From Schaalia odontolytica (GTDB lineage Bacteria > Actinomycetota > Actinomycetes > Actinomycetales > Actinomycetaceae): a DNA stretch of 64,000 nucleotides. The stretch is from contig NZ_CP102197.1 of the NCBI RefSeq assembly GCF_024584435.1, positions 868,001-932,000 of the forward strand. Reading direction: 5' to 3'. Positions 19,259 through 28,371 of the stretch are shown piece after piece. The translations under genes and the position numbers were made by a program. The notes under the pieces were generated by a model that searched no databases, was not told where the DNA came from, and saw only the letters and a list, made by a program, of their open reading frames with translations. The number at the start of each line of letters is the position of its first letter. Within the stretch, counting starts at the first letter, position 1.

Positions 19259-20404
19259 TCAGGACAGGACGACCACCGGGATTCGCATCTCTGCGGACGT
19301 GAGGGACCCGTGGATGCCCGGCATCGCGATGGCCGACGCGCTCTGCGTGCGAGAGTCGACGACGCCGCCTCGTCCGCGCGCGAGGACCAGCAGGTCGCCG
19401 ATGACGTTCGCGCCGTCGCCTGCACCGATGAGCGCGCTCACGTCTGGCCCTGACAGGATCCATGCCCGCTCGCCCAGCGTCTCGCGCCAGCGTTCTTCCA
19501 CCCGGGCGCCCTGCCCCTCCTCGGCGTGTACGTGGACCGCGCGCGTCTCTCCGGCGACGATGCGCACGCCGTCGCGCAGGATGGGCGTGTGAGCGACGTC
19601 GATGAGGCTGGTCGACTCCACGTTGATCATGCCGTGGTCGGCGGTCACAACCGTGCGTACCCGGGCGGGAAGGCGGCGCAGCAGCGAGGAGAGCCCGGAG
19701 TCAAACTCTTCGAGCTGGGCGATCCACTCCTCGGATCCGACGCCGGCGTCGTGCCCCGCGTGGTCGATCTCGGACCAGTAGAGGTAGACGAGGGGCGTGC
19801 CCGCGCGCAGTTGAGCGAGCGCAGCGTTGACGCGCTCGCTCAGGGATTCGGCGGCCACGTGGCGGGCGCCGCGCAGGGCTGCCCCCGTCAGCCCCGAGCC
19901 CGCGAATCTCGCCGGTGAGATGACGGCGGAGTCAACCTGCCGCTCGGCGAGGCGCTCGAAGAACGTGGGTTTCGGCTGCCACGTGGCGGGCGCGGGCCCT
20001 CCCTGCATGGCGAGCAGGTTCATGACGCCGGAGCCGTATGCGACGGAGAAGCCCACCATGTTGGTGGCTCCGGGCCGCTCCCCTGTCCCGAAGGCGGTGA
20101 TCGCGGCCGCCGTCGTGGAGGGGACCACCGTGTGGATGGAGCGGATGTCCTCGCGCACGCGGCGCAGCACGGGCGTGTGCCCCATGTGGTCGAGCAGCAG
20201 CTCGTAGCCGAGGCCGTCGACGAGGATGAGGAGGAGCTGGCTGGCACCCGGCTCGATGCCCAGGTTCCGGGCGGCGCGCTGGTCGGCTCCGGGCAGGGAG
20301 GGGTCGATGGCGCACAGGGACGCCGGGATGACGTCGGTGATGACCGGGTCGGCGGCTCCCGGAAGATCGGCGCCGGGCAGGTTCAGCGTTCCCATGGCAC
20401 TCAT
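19259..20404 (-). CDS. Alkaline phosphatase/nucleotide pyrophosphatase family protein
   Basis: This 381 aa protein is of the type I phosphodiesterase/nucleotide pyrophosphatase fold. Metal and active-site motifs are ILVDGLGYELL (first Asp), VPSTTAAAI with the nucleophilic Thr in PSTT, EIDHAGHDAG (Asp/His) and TADHGMINV (Asp-His). No signal peptide is seen, so it is probably cytosolic. The ATG at 20404 overlaps the DUF5998 stop (ATGA). The sepH/NPP/DUF5998 neighbourhood recurs in other actinobacteria. The substrate is unknown. Confidence 0.85.
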   Translation of the reverse strand: MSAMGTLNLPGADLPGAADPVITDVIPASLCAIDPSLPGADQRAARNLGIEPGASQLLLILVDGLGYELLLDHMGHTPVLRRVREDIRSIHTVVPSTTAAAITAFGTGERPGATNMVGFSVAYGSGVMNLLAMQGGPAPATWQPKPTFFERLAERQVDSAVISPARFAGSGLTGAALRGARHVAAESLSERVNAALAQLRAGTPLVYLYWSEIDHAGHDAGVGSEEWIAQLEEFDSGLSSLLRRLPARVRTVVTADHGMINVESTSLIDVAHTPILRDGVRIVAGETRAVHVHAEEGQGARVEERWRETLGERAWILSGPDVSALIGAGDGANVIGDLLVLARGRGGVVDSRTQSASAIAMPGIHGSLTSAEMRIPVVVLS

Positions 20405-20952
20405 TGCGCGCCCTCCGCCCGGCTGCGGGTGCCGGATAGGTGCGCGATCCGTTCGACGAATGCGAGGCCTTCCGCCAGTGCGTCCTGGCCATCGGCGGCG
20501 GCGGAGATGCGAAAGGTCATGTCGTCGGGAAAAGAGGTGCCGGTGAAGCCGTGGTCGGCCACGCAGTGGGGATCCTCGCACTGCGCGGCTTCGATCTCGA
20601 GGCGCCTCGCTCCTCCCAGGTCCAGGGCAATCGTCATCTCGGTGAGCCCGGAGGCGTTCTCGGGGTCCGCGTAGACCTCCATCGTGGAATATCCGGCGAT
20701 GTCGCTGGCGCGGCGCACGGCCGTCGCAATGGAGACCGACCCGCCTTCCATTTCGTCCACGTGCAGCTGGATGATCGCTCGTTCGGTGAGCGAGGCGATG
20801 GTCAGGTGTCGGAAGACCGCGCCGCGGTCGAAGCCCGTGTCGACCTGGCACAGGGTGGCCAGAGGTTCGGCGCCTCCCAGCGCCCGACGCAGCGCGCTCT
20901 TGACTGCCCGGGGGTAGAAGCCGCCGCGTTCGATACGGGTCCATGTGTCCAT
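20401..20952 (-). CDS. DUF5998 family protein
   Basis: This cytosolic protein of 183 aa starts MDTWTRIERGGFYP, the usual start of DUF5998. Conserved blocks are a cysteine/His-rich ECEDP-like segment (CEDPHCVADHGFTG) and GTSFPDDMTFRISA. No enzymatic motif is recognised. CACAAT lies 6 nt before the ATG and no Shine-Dalgarno sequence is seen, so it may be leaderless. It is divergent from parC and co-oriented with the phosphatase-like gene. Confidence 0.82.
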   Translation of the reverse strand: MDTWTRIERGGFYPRAVKSALRRALGGAEPLATLCQVDTGFDRGAVFRHLTIASLTERAIIQLHVDEMEGGSVSIATAVRRASDIAGYSTMEVYADPENASGLTEMTIALDLGGARRLEIEAAQCEDPHCVADHGFTGTSFPDDMTFRISAAADGQDALAEGLAFVERIAHLSGTRSRAEGAQ

Positions 20953-21001
20953 CCACCAATTGTGCCCCGAAGCGGCGCGGCAGTCGAAATGAACGTCCGG
21001 C

Positions 21002-21018
21002 CGCGCAATAATTGCGCG
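21002..21018. promoter_or_regulatory. 8-bp-arm palindrome over the parC -10 region
   Basis: CGCGCAAT (21002-21009) and ATTGCGCG (21011-21018) form a near-perfect palindrome around one base. It contains AATAAT (21007-21012), which is 7 nt before the parC ATG, so a bound protein would block the putative leaderless promoter. Confidence 0.4.
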
Positions 21019-21019
21019 T

Positions 21020-23488
21020 ATGGCTAAGAAGGACCATGTCGTTGATATTCCCGAGGCGGACGAGAACATCTCCGAGATCGATGTCTCGGCGGAGATGCGC
21101 GGGTCTTTCTTGGAGTATGCGGTCTCGGTCATCTACGCCCGCGCCCTTCCCGATGCTCGCGATGGGCTCAAGCCCGTTCAGCGTCGCATCCTCTTCCAGA
21201 TGGATCAGATGGGGCTGCGCCCCGACAAGGGGCACGTGAAGTCCCAGCGCGTGGTCGGCGAGGTCATGGGCAAGCTTCACCCTCACGGCGATTCCGCGAT
21301 TTACGAGGCCCTGGTGCGCCTCGCCCAACCCTTCAACCTGCGGGTTCCCCTGGTGGACGGGCACGGCAACTTCGGTTCCCTGGACGACGGCCCGGCGGCT
21401 GCGCGTTACACGGAGGCGCGCATGGCCCCCTCCGCTGTGGATCTCGTGACCGGTCTGGATGAGGACACCGTCGACTTCGTGCCCAACTACGACAATCAGT
21501 TCATGCAGCCCGACGTGCTGCCCGCCGCGTTCCCCCAGCTCCTGGTCAACGGCGCGTCGGGCATCGCGGTGGGCATGGCCACCAACATCGCGCCGCACAA
21601 TCTCTGCGAGGCCATCGCCGGCGCGATTCACCTCCTGGATCATCCCTCGGCGAGCGTCGCCGACCTGATGCGCTACGTTCCCGGCCCTGACCTGCCCGAG
21701 GGCGGGGTCATCGTGGGCTTGGACGGTATCAAGGAGGCCTACGAGACGGGGCGCGGCGCGTTCAAGACGCGGGCGAAGGTGCAGATCGAGCGGGTGACGG
21801 CGCGCAAGATGGGCATCGTTGTCACCCAGCTGCCCTACATGGTGGGGCCGGAGAAGGTCATCGAGAAGATCAAGGAGAACGCCAGCGCGGGGCGCCTGAA
21901 GGGCATCTCGTCGGTGCAGAACCTGACCGACCGCGTCCACGGGCTTCGCCTGGTGATCGAGGTGAAGAACGGCTTCAACCCGGAGGCGGTGCTCCAGCAG
22001 CTGTATCAGCGCACCCCCTTGGAGGATTCCTTCTCGATCAACGCCGTCGCGCTGGTGGGCGGACAGCCGCGCACGCTGGGGCTCAAGGAGATACTTCAGG
22101 TCTTCCTCGATCATCGCCTGGACGTGACGACGCGTCGTAGTCGCTTCCGGCTGGGTAAGTGCGAGGATCGCCTGCACCTGGTGGAGGGCCTGCTGGTCGC
22201 GATCCTCGACATCGATGACGTGATCGCAATCATTCGTTCGTCCGACGATGCCGAGGTGGCCCGCGAGCGGTTGATGACGGCGTTTGACCTGTCCGAGGCT
22301 CAGGCAACCTACATCCTGGAGCTGAGGCTGCGGCGCCTGACGAAGTTCTCGCGCATCGAGTTGGAGTCCGAGCGTGACGATCTGTTGGTAAAGATCGCCC
22401 AGCTGCGCGAAATCCTGGACGATCCGGAGCTGCTGCGTGCCCTGGTGAAGAAGGAGCTGCGCGAGGTCTCCGATCGCCTCGGCACTCCCCGGCGCACCCT
22501 GCTGCTGGCGTCGACGGGAGCCCCCGTGGGTGCGGGTGCCGACGACGCAGCGCTGGCTGCGCTGCCGTCGGTGTCGCGTTCGGGCAAGGGCCTGGACCTG
22601 CAGATTCCGGACGACCCGTGCGTGGTGGTCCTGTCCTCGTCGGGCGCCCTCGCACGCGTCGAGGGCGGGGAACCGCTGGAGCCGGGTCCGCGGGCCGCCT
22701 CGGACGGGTGGCGCGCGCAGCTGGCGTCCTCGGTGCGCTCCCAGGTGGCCGTCGTCACCCAGGACGGCATCGCGCACCGCATCGACGTGGTTGACCTGCC
22801 TGCGCTCCCCCGTTTCGACACGGGCCTATCTCTGGCCGCGGCGATGCCCTCGGAGTTGTTGTTGCACACGGATTCGGCGCCGGTCGGCCTGTTGGATCCC
22901 GACGGCACGGATGTCGTGGCGATGGGCACGGCCCGTGGCACGGTCAAGCGCTTGCGCCCGGACGTGCTCCAGCGAGACGAGTGGGAGGTCATCGCCCTGG
23001 AGGACGGGGATCGCCTGGTGGGCTTCGATCGGTGCAGCGACGACGCGGACCTGGTGTTCATCTCGTCGGATGCCCAGCTGCTGCGCACGTCGGCGGCGAA
23101 GGTGCGCCCGCAGGGGCGCACCGCAGGCGGGATGGCTGGCATGAAGCTAAACGCGGGAGCCGAGGCCCTGGGTTTTTGGGTGGTAGAGGCTCCCATTGAC
23201 GCGGTCGTGGTGACGGTGGCGGCGGCGCTGGGGGCGCTGCCGGGCACGGGGCAGACGACCGTGAAGGTCACGCCCTTCGATTGCTACCCGGCGAAGGGGC
23301 GCGGCGGCCAGGGGGTGCGCTGCCAGCGTTTCCTGCGCGGGGAGGATCGGCTCGACATCGCGTGGGTGGGCACGAAGCCGGCACGCGCCGCTTCTGCGGA
23401 TGGTTCCCCCATCGAGCTGCCGACCGAGGACGAGCGCCGCGACGGCTCGGGCGTGCCGATCACCTTCGCGATCGCGTCGATCGGCTGA
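21020..23488 (+). CDS. parC: DNA topoisomerase IV subunit A
   Basis: This is the breakage-reunion subunit of a type IIA topoisomerase that decatenates chromosomes with ParE. The 822 aa protein contains the winged-helix/tower domains ([25 protein letters not shown], which covers the quinolone-resistance region), and the catalytic tyrosine in AARYTEAR (about 129). The C-terminal half is a beta-pinwheel. The gyrase-specific GyrA box is not seen (the nearest is [13 protein letters not shown] near the end), supporting ParC over GyrA. The parE gene lies 7 kb downstream on the other strand. The ATG at 21020 has a -10-like AATAAT but no Shine-Dalgarno sequence. Confidence 0.88.
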   Translation: MAKKDHVVDIPEADENISEIDVSAEMRGSFLEYAVSVIYARALPDARDGLKPVQRRILFQMDQMGLRPDKGHVKSQRVVGEVMGKLHPHGDSAIYEALVRLAQPFNLRVPLVDGHGNFGSLDDGPAAARYTEARMAPSAVDLVTGLDEDTVDFVPNYDNQFMQPDVLPAAFPQLLVNGASGIAVGMATNIAPHNLCEAIAGAIHLLDHPSASVADLMRYVPGPDLPEGGVIVGLDGIKEAYETGRGAFKTRAKVQIERVTARKMGIVVTQLPYMVGPEKVIEKIKENASAGRLKGISSVQNLTDRVHGLRLVIEVKNGFNPEAVLQQLYQRTPLEDSFSINAVALVGGQPRTLGLKEILQVFLDHRLDVTTRRSRFRLGKCEDRLHLVEGLLVAILDIDDVIAIIRSSDDAEVARERLMTAFDLSEAQATYILELRLRRLTKFSRIELESERDDLLVKIAQLREILDDPELLRALVKKELREVSDRLGTPRRTLLLASTGAPVGAGADDAALAALPSVSRSGKGLDLQIPDDPCVVVLSSSGALARVEGGEPLEPGPRAASDGWRAQLASSVRSQVAVVTQDGIAHRIDVVDLPALPRFDTGLSLAAAMPSELLLHTDSAPVGLLDPDGTDVVAMGTARGTVKRLRPDVLQRDEWEVIALEDGDRLVGFDRCSDDADLVFISSDAQLLRTSAAKVRPQGRTAGGMAGMKLNAGAEALGFWVVEAPIDAVVVTVAAALGALPGTGQTTVKVTPFDCYPAKGRGGQGVRCQRFLRGEDRLDIAWVGTKPARAASADGSPIELPTEDERRDGSGVPITFAIASIG

Positions 23489-23510
23489 GGTTCTCGCTGC
23501 GAGCTCCGCG

Positions 23511-23544
23511 TGAGGGGCCATCGGACGGGAACGGCCGCCCCTCA
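23511..23544. terminator. Hairpin between parC and the subtilase gene
   Basis: Arms TGAGGGGC (23511-23518) and GCCCCTCA (23537-23544) enclose a GC-rich loop. It lies between two convergent genes and could serve both; there is no T-run. Confidence 0.45.
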
Positions 23545-23549
23545 TCGTC

Positions 23550-24764
23550 CTACTTGGCGTGGTAGCTCGGGCTGGTTCCGATGTGGGTCGGGTAGCCGTT
23601 CGCGGGGTTCTTGAGCGTGGTTTCGTCTATCCCCCGGTAGGTGTATGAGTTGTCGTTGACGATCTCGGTGGGATCCACGAGGCCGTCGGCGTATTGGCGC
23701 ACCTCGCCCGGGGTGGGGCTGCTTCCGCCTCCCTTGTCGGCCAGGGGGTTCTCGTCGGGCAGCTGCGTGGGGTCGGTGTTGAGGATCGCGCCGGGGTCGA
23801 TGCCGCCGTAGCCCGTGTACTGGTTCCACCCGTGGTCGGGGTTGAGTCCCGTCGTGACGAGGAGCTGGAGGAGCTGGTTGCTGGTGGCGTTGGGCCACTT
23901 TTGGCGTGCGAGGGCGAGCACGCCTGCGACGATGGGGGCAGAGACAGATGTGCCCGATACCTGAGCGACTCGTCCAGTGCCGTAGTCATGAACGGACAGG
24001 GGACCTCCGATTGCTGCTACTGTGACGCCCTGCCCCCAGGAGGAGTAGTCCTGCCTCGCGCTGTCGACGCCGATCGCGCTCACGCCGACGACGCCGGACC
24101 ACTTCGACAGCGCCGCATCGTTATCGTCCTGCGCGTCGTTGCCCACCGCCGCGGTGATGATGGCGCCCTGGGACATGGAACGAGCGATAGTCCATTTCAA
24201 CTCGTCGCTGTGTGAGTGGCTTGATGCCGAGAGGTTGATGATCTGGGCACCGTCGTTCATGGCAGCATTGAGCAGCCACGCGTACTTATGCTTGTCGAGC
24301 TGTGAACCAACCTGACAGTCGGAGGACGCTTGGTCACCGTCTTCCGTCGATGCCGTTCGATAGGTCAACAAGGTCGCTTCGGGTGCGATGCCGTAAGCAC
24401 TTGATACAAGAACCGAAGCAACTGACGTTCCGTGGCCTTTGGAGTGTGGTGACGAGGTGACCGTACACTGCGGTTTGTCAGAGATTGAAGCCCCGGAGAG
24501 CTCCACAGCTCCGGTATCCACCTCGCCGTCCAGCATTGCTATGGTCACACCCTTGCCCGTGTATCCTTTGGCGCGCGCCTGGTCCAGGTGGTAGTAGGCG
24601 AAGTAGGACTGGTCGGCGGCGGTGATCGGATCGGTGGCGCGCGCGGGGGGTGCGGGCAGGAAGGCACCCGCACACGCGAGCGCGGCCGCCAGCGCGGCGC
24701 AGCCCCCACTCCGTCGCCCGGGCCATCTCGTTGTCGTCAAGGTCACCATTGGCGCGGGTCCCAT
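23550..24764 (-). CDS. Secreted S8 serine peptidase (subtilisin/mycosin-like)
   Basis: This exported subtilase has 404 aa. A signal peptide of about 43 residues (Arg-rich start, Ala-rich core, ARA-TD) is followed by the peptidase domain with Asp79 (MLDGEVD), His111 (KGHGTSVAS), Asn209 (AVGND, oxyanion) and Ser273 (VSGTSVSAPI). The triad order D-H-S fits S8. The C-terminal ~90 residues are Pro/Asn/Gly-rich with no transmembrane helix, so unlike true MycP mycosins it is not anchored. No ESX genes (EccC, EsxA) are in the window. AGGAAGG precedes the ATG at 24764. It follows the glycine-rich protein gene by 44 nt, probably in one transcript. Confidence 0.87.
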   Translation of the reverse strand: MGPAPMVTLTTTRWPGRRSGGCAALAAALACAGAFLPAPPARATDPITAADQSYFAYYHLDQARAKGYTGKGVTIAMLDGEVDTGAVELSGASISDKPQCTVTSSPHSKGHGTSVASVLVSSAYGIAPEATLLTYRTASTEDGDQASSDCQVGSQLDKHKYAWLLNAAMNDGAQIINLSASSHSHSDELKWTIARSMSQGAIITAAVGNDAQDDNDAALSKWSGVVGVSAIGVDSARQDYSSWGQGVTVAAIGGPLSVHDYGTGRVAQVSGTSVSAPIVAGVLALARQKWPNATSNQLLQLLVTTGLNPDHGWNQYTGYGGIDPGAILNTDPTQLPDENPLADKGGGSSPTPGEVRQYADGLVDPTEIVNDNSYTYRGIDETTLKNPANGYPTHIGTSPSYHAK

Positions 24765-24808
24765 CCATCGTCCTTCCTGGGGGCGGGCGCGATGTCGCGA
24801 TCGGAGCC

Positions 24809-25447
24809 TTAGGTCTGCGACTGGGGGTTGACGTAGCCGGGCGGGATTCCGTCCTCGCAGTCGTCCACGCGGAAGGGCGTGTACTTGCGACGGGGCTTCT
24901 TCTTCTCGTCCTTGCCGGCGCCCGCTCCGGCTCCGCTGCCTCCCATGTAGCCTCCGGCTCCTTGAGCGGCTCCCCTGCCTGCGGCGACGGGGCCGCTGGA
25001 ACCACCGGGCACCCCGGTCGTCCCACCTACTCCGGGGCCGCCCGCGGTCGGTGCCCTATAGGCGCCGTAGCCCGGGCCCGAGTAGGACCCCACTCGCAGT
25101 GCCCCCGCTCCGGACAGTCCCACCTGGCCCGATCCTGTCAGTCCCGCCGCTCCCATGCGCGCCGCGCGGCCCAGGCCGAGGGCCCCCGCCCCGAGCACGC
25201 CGGCCCCTCCCAGGCGGGCGGCGAGGGCCGACTCGCTGCCGGGGCCTCCGTTGATACCCCACAGCGGGTGGTGGCGATCGGTGGGCGGGGCGGGAGCTCC
25301 GCCCTGCGCCCGCTCCATTGCGGCGAGGATTCGGGCCAATTCCTCCTGGTTTCCCGCCTCGGCGGCGGTGAATGCCTCGGCGGCGGTGTCGACGTTGCCC
25401 TGGAACTTCACGAAGCGCTTCTTCTGCCTGCGCAGGACGTCGGCCAC
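24809..25447 (-). CDS. Glycine-rich hypothetical protein, partner of the subtilase
   Basis: This 212 aa protein is not recognised. The N-terminal ~50 residues form a charged helix (RRQKKRFVKFQGN, then Glu/Ala-rich) that resembles the end of a WXG100-type helical hairpin. Residues 65-165 are low-complexity Gly/Ala/Pro. The tail is basic (KDEKKKPRRK) and ends with a conserved-looking block containing a single cysteine (VDDCEDGIPPGYVNP). There is no signal peptide. The GTG at 25447 has AGGAGG 6 nt upstream, and a good promoter lies at 25510-25538. The pairing with an exported protease hints at type VII-like export, which is inference only. Confidence 0.6.
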   Translation of the reverse strand: MADVLRRQKKRFVKFQGNVDTAAEAFTAAEAGNQEELARILAAMERAQGGAPAPPTDRHHPLWGINGGPGSESALAARLGGAGVLGAGALGLGRAARMGAAGLTGSGQVGLSGAGALRVGSYSGPGYGAYRAPTAGGPGVGGTTGVPGGSSGPVAAGRGAAQGAGGYMGGSGAGAGAGKDEKKKPRRKYTPFRVDDCEDGIPPGYVNPQSQT

Positions 25448-25509
25448 TGGCTACCTCCTGGAAGAACTCGCGCCGTGCAGTACGCGCGGCGCGTCGTGGG
25501 ACGACAGCA

Positions 25510-25538
25510 AGCATATGGTCAGGATCGCGAAATGACAA
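25510..25538 (-). promoter_or_regulatory. Promoter of the glycine-rich protein/subtilase pair
   Basis: On the minus strand TTGTCA (25538-25533) and TATGCT (25515-25510) are separated by exactly 17 nt. This is among the best sigma-70-like promoters in the window. The leader would be about 55 nt. Confidence 0.6.
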
Positions 25539-25690
25539 GCTCGCACGTGGCTGCCCCGATATCTGCGACGGCCCCTGAGTTTCCAACGCCTGCGTGATAG
25601 CTTCGCAACGCCCGTGCGATCGTGTCCCTCGGCCAAGGCACCTCATGGAGCGGCTCCAGGCGCGGGCGCGTCGGCGCGTGGCCGACACGG

Positions 25691-25720
25691 CGGGGGCCCG
25701 GCCACGTGGCCGGGCCCCCG
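25691..25720 (-). terminator. Terminator after the sugar kinase gene
   Basis: A perfect 15-bp-arm palindrome (25691-25705 and 25706-25720) made only of C/G apart from a central CACGTG, 21 nt beyond the kinase stop codon. It would form a very stable hairpin; a short U-tract is not seen. Confidence 0.7.
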
Positions 25721-25741
25721 CCCGCGCGTGCAAATGCGCCG

Positions 25742-26692
25742 TTAGCCGCGCAGCTTCGGGTCCGCGGCCAGGACGGAGGCAACCTCCTCGCGCGTGGGCG
25801 AGTAGGCGCCCGCGTGCAGGATCGTGATGCCGGAGGTGACGATGCCGCGGTGGATCGCGGGCAGGATCTGGTCCCACGACGCCTCGCGCAGGCGCTGCTT
25901 CGCCTCGCCGGACCCCAGGAGGTCGGCATCCAGCAGACCGGAGATGAGGCCCGCCATCAGGGAATCCCCGGCGCCCACCGTGTCCACGAGCTCAACGTCA
26001 AGGGGGTCGACGACGAGCATGTCGCGCTCGGCTTCGGTCTTGATGTACACGCCCCACGGACCTCGGGTGCACACGATCAGTGCCGGACCCGACTGGGACC
26101 ACTCGCGGATCACGTCCTCGACGGGACGGCCCGGGTAGAGCCACTCGAGGTCTTCGTCGGAGGCCTTGACGACATCCGCGAGGGCAACGATGGCCTCAAC
26201 GTGGGGGCGCGCCTCGTCGGGCGTGCCCAGCAGCGCGGGTCGAATGTTCGGGTCGTAGGAGACCGTGCCGCGGATGGCCTGGCGCTTGACCGCGGCTAGG
26301 ACCTTCTCGCCGCCGGGTTGCACGGCGACCGCATAGGAGCCCGTGTGCACGTGACCGACCGTGTCTGGGTCGTTGACAGCGGGCACATCCCACGACAGGT
26401 CGAACTCGTAGGTGGCGCGGCCACGCTCGTCCAGCGAGGCGTGCGCGACCGTGGTGAATTCGGCCGCGTCGCTGCCGGGGGTCAGGGTCACCCCGGCGTT
26501 CTGCGCGTGCTCGCGCACCTTCGCGCCGCGCGCGTCGTCCGCGAACCAGGTGGCTAGCTCACAGTCATGACCCAGGCGGGTCAAGCCGGCCGCAACGTTG
26601 AGCATCGAGCCGCCGACGACCTCGACGGGGGCGGTGTTTGGGCGAGTAATCTCATCGATGAGCGCTTCACCAATGTTCACGATCCTAGTCAT
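25742..26692 (-). CDS. PfkB-family carbohydrate kinase (fructokinase-like)
   Basis: This 316 aa ribokinase-family enzyme would phosphorylate a sugar at the expense of ATP. Motifs are the N-terminal GEALIDEI, VGGSMLNVA (sugar binding, PfkB-1 region), and DTVGAGDSLMAG (PfkB-2: catalytic Asp and anion hole). It overlaps the end of the upstream MFS sugar transporter by 8 nt, which suggests one operon for uptake and phosphorylation of the same sugar. Fructokinase is the best guess by overall pattern, but the substrate cannot be fixed by eye. Confidence 0.85.
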   Translation of the reverse strand: MTRIVNIGEALIDEITRPNTAPVEVVGGSMLNVAAGLTRLGHDCELATWFADDARGAKVREHAQNAGVTLTPGSDAAEFTTVAHASLDERGRATYEFDLSWDVPAVNDPDTVGHVHTGSYAVAVQPGGEKVLAAVKRQAIRGTVSYDPNIRPALLGTPDEARPHVEAIVALADVVKASDEDLEWLYPGRPVEDVIREWSQSGPALIVCTRGPWGVYIKTEAERDMLVVDPLDVELVDTVGAGDSLMAGLISGLLDADLLGSGEAKQRLREASWDQILPAIHRGIVTSGITILHAGAYSPTREEVASVLAADPKLRG

Positions 26693-28151
26693 TCGTCAAC
26701 CCCAGCTTCTCTTCCATTTCTTCCAGAGGAATGCCCTTCGTTTCGGGCATAACCTTCAGGACCCAGAATAGCTGACCGATCATGGCCAGGAAGAAGATTC
26801 CGAAGGCGAAACCCCCGCCCAGCTTATCCGCGAGCACGGGGAACGCGTAGGTAATGACGAAGGCGAACACCCAGTGCGTGAGCGACCCCAGAGACTGGCC
26901 GCGGGCGCGCACGCGGTTGGGGAAGATCTCCGAGATGAACACCCAGATGACCGAGCCCTGACCGAAGGCGTGCGAGGCGATGAAGGCGAGCAGGCCGACA
27001 AGAATCAGCCAGACCGGAACGGCGCTGCCTTCTTCGAAGACACCCCCCTTGTAGGCGAACATGATTGCCGACAGGAAGCCAAGCGAGATGAGGTAGCCGA
27101 TGGAGCCGACGATCATGAGCTGGCGCCGACCCAGCTTGTCGATGACGGTGAGGGCAGCCATCGTGGTGATCAGGTTCATGAGGCCGACGATGACGGAGGC
27201 AACGTAGGGGAATGCCGCGCCGAGCACCTCCTCGCCGCCGGCGAGCCTCATAACCTTGGGAGCGTAGTAGAGGATCGCGTTGATGCCGGAGAGCTGGTTG
27301 AACATCGCAATGCAGAAGGCCATGAGGATGACCTTGCGGTAGCGGCGCGTGAAGAAGGCAACCTTGCCGCCGGAAGCATCCTCGGCGATCTGCGCCTTTA
27401 TCTCGGCGATCTGCTCGTCGAACTCTGCCCGAGAGGTGGTGAGGCGTTCAGAAATCTTCACGGCCCGCTCCTCGCGACCGTTGGCCAGGAGCCAGCGAGG
27501 CGTCTCGGGAACGGTCGCCAGGAAGATGAGGAAGAAGACGGCCGGGACGGCCATGACGCCGAGCATCCAACGCCAGGCGATGTCCTCGTGTGCGATCTCG
27601 CGGATGATCGCGTTGGAGGCGTAGGCAAGGAGGATACCGAAGACGATGTTGAACTGGACCAAGCCGACCAGGCGCCCGCGCACGCGAGCGGGGGCGATCT
27701 CGGCGGTGTAGATGGGCGCGACCACGGAGGACAGTCCGACGCCGATGCCGCCGAGGAAGCGGAACAGCATGAAGAACGTGATCGGGAAGGAGGAAGACGC
27801 CTCGAATTTTCCGTCCCCAAGCGGGGTCAGCGTCGGAAGTGGGGCCAGGGCGGTCGCCAGGGCACCGACGCCAAAGAGAATGCCGATCCAGAAGAGAACG
27901 GGCTTACGGCCGAATCGGTCGGCGAGCTTACCGGCGATGATCGCGCCGATGATCGTTCCGATGGTCGCAATGGCGACGATCATGCCCTCGCCCGTGGAGG
28001 ATAGGGCATACAGCTTGGTGAGTTTCTCTTCTGCACCCGAGATGACGGCCGTGTCAAAGCCGAAGAGCAGACCGCCGAGGGAGGCGACGATGGCACTTCG
28101 AATGACCAATGGCGGAATGGATGTGGGTGGTGCTGACGGCTTCGTGGTCAT
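26685..28151 (-). CDS. MFS sugar porter
   Basis: This sugar:proton symporter of the SP family has 488 aa and 12 hydrophobic segments. Signatures are GGLLFGFDTAVISG at TM1, LADRFGRKPVL (loop 2-3), PETPRWLL at the end of TM6, QLSGINAILYYAPK in TM7, DKLGRRQLM (loop 8-9) and PETKGIPLEEME at the C-terminus. It is followed by the kinase with an 8-nt overlap. A palindromic operator candidate at 28229-28248 lies about 80 nt upstream, so induction by its sugar is likely. Confidence 0.9.
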   Translation of the reverse strand: MTTKPSAPPTSIPPLVIRSAIVASLGGLLFGFDTAVISGAEEKLTKLYALSSTGEGMIVAIATIGTIIGAIIAGKLADRFGRKPVLFWIGILFGVGALATALAPLPTLTPLGDGKFEASSSFPITFFMLFRFLGGIGVGLSSVVAPIYTAEIAPARVRGRLVGLVQFNIVFGILLAYASNAIIREIAHEDIAWRWMLGVMAVPAVFFLIFLATVPETPRWLLANGREERAVKISERLTTSRAEFDEQIAEIKAQIAEDASGGKVAFFTRRYRKVILMAFCIAMFNQLSGINAILYYAPKVMRLAGGEEVLGAAFPYVASVIVGLMNLITTMAALTVIDKLGRRQLMIVGSIGYLISLGFLSAIMFAYKGGVFEEGSAVPVWLILVGLLAFIASHAFGQGSVIWVFISEIFPNRVRARGQSLGSLTHWVFAFVITYAFPVLADKLGGGFAFGIFFLAMIGQLFWVLKVMPETKGIPLEEMEEKLGLTND

Positions 28152-28228
28152 AGTGTCTCCGCACTGTGTGGGTTTGGGACGCGCGTGGCGCCGAGGCCGA
28201 CTGGGGCCTCTGGTGCGAGCCTAGAAAA

Positions 28229-28248
28229 CTAATTGATCAGACAATTAG
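28229..28248. promoter_or_regulatory. Palindromic operator upstream of the sugar porter
   Basis: CTAATTG and CAATTAG are exact 7-bp arms separated by 6 nt (ATCAGA). The minus-strand TTGTCT inside it could be a -35 with TAGGCT downstream (15-nt spacing), so a repressor here would overlap RNA polymerase. The regulator gene is not in the window. Confidence 0.5.
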
Positions 28249-28315
28249 GACCTCTGCGGGATACTGCCCCACGTGGCGCCGTTTACCAACAACGCGCCGA
28301 CCCACACCTAATAGC

Positions 28316-28329
28316 TGTAAGCTCTTACA
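28316..28329. repeat. Short palindrome TGTAAG-CT-CTTACA
   Basis: An exact 6-bp-arm inverted repeat lies between the sugar porter start and the first GNAT gene. It may be a second operator or a small hairpin; it has no T-tract. Confidence 0.35.
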
Positions 28330-28371
28330 CAGGGGAGGCCCCCAAAAAGCATCCACTATGTGAAACGAGCG

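Noticed and set aside
19259..22777. A 1172-codon minus-strand open frame running antisense through parC into the phosphatase-like gene
   Set aside because: The N-terminal ~790 residues are antisense to parC and look compositionally random (His/Arg/Gln-rich). The real gene begins at the ATG at 20404.
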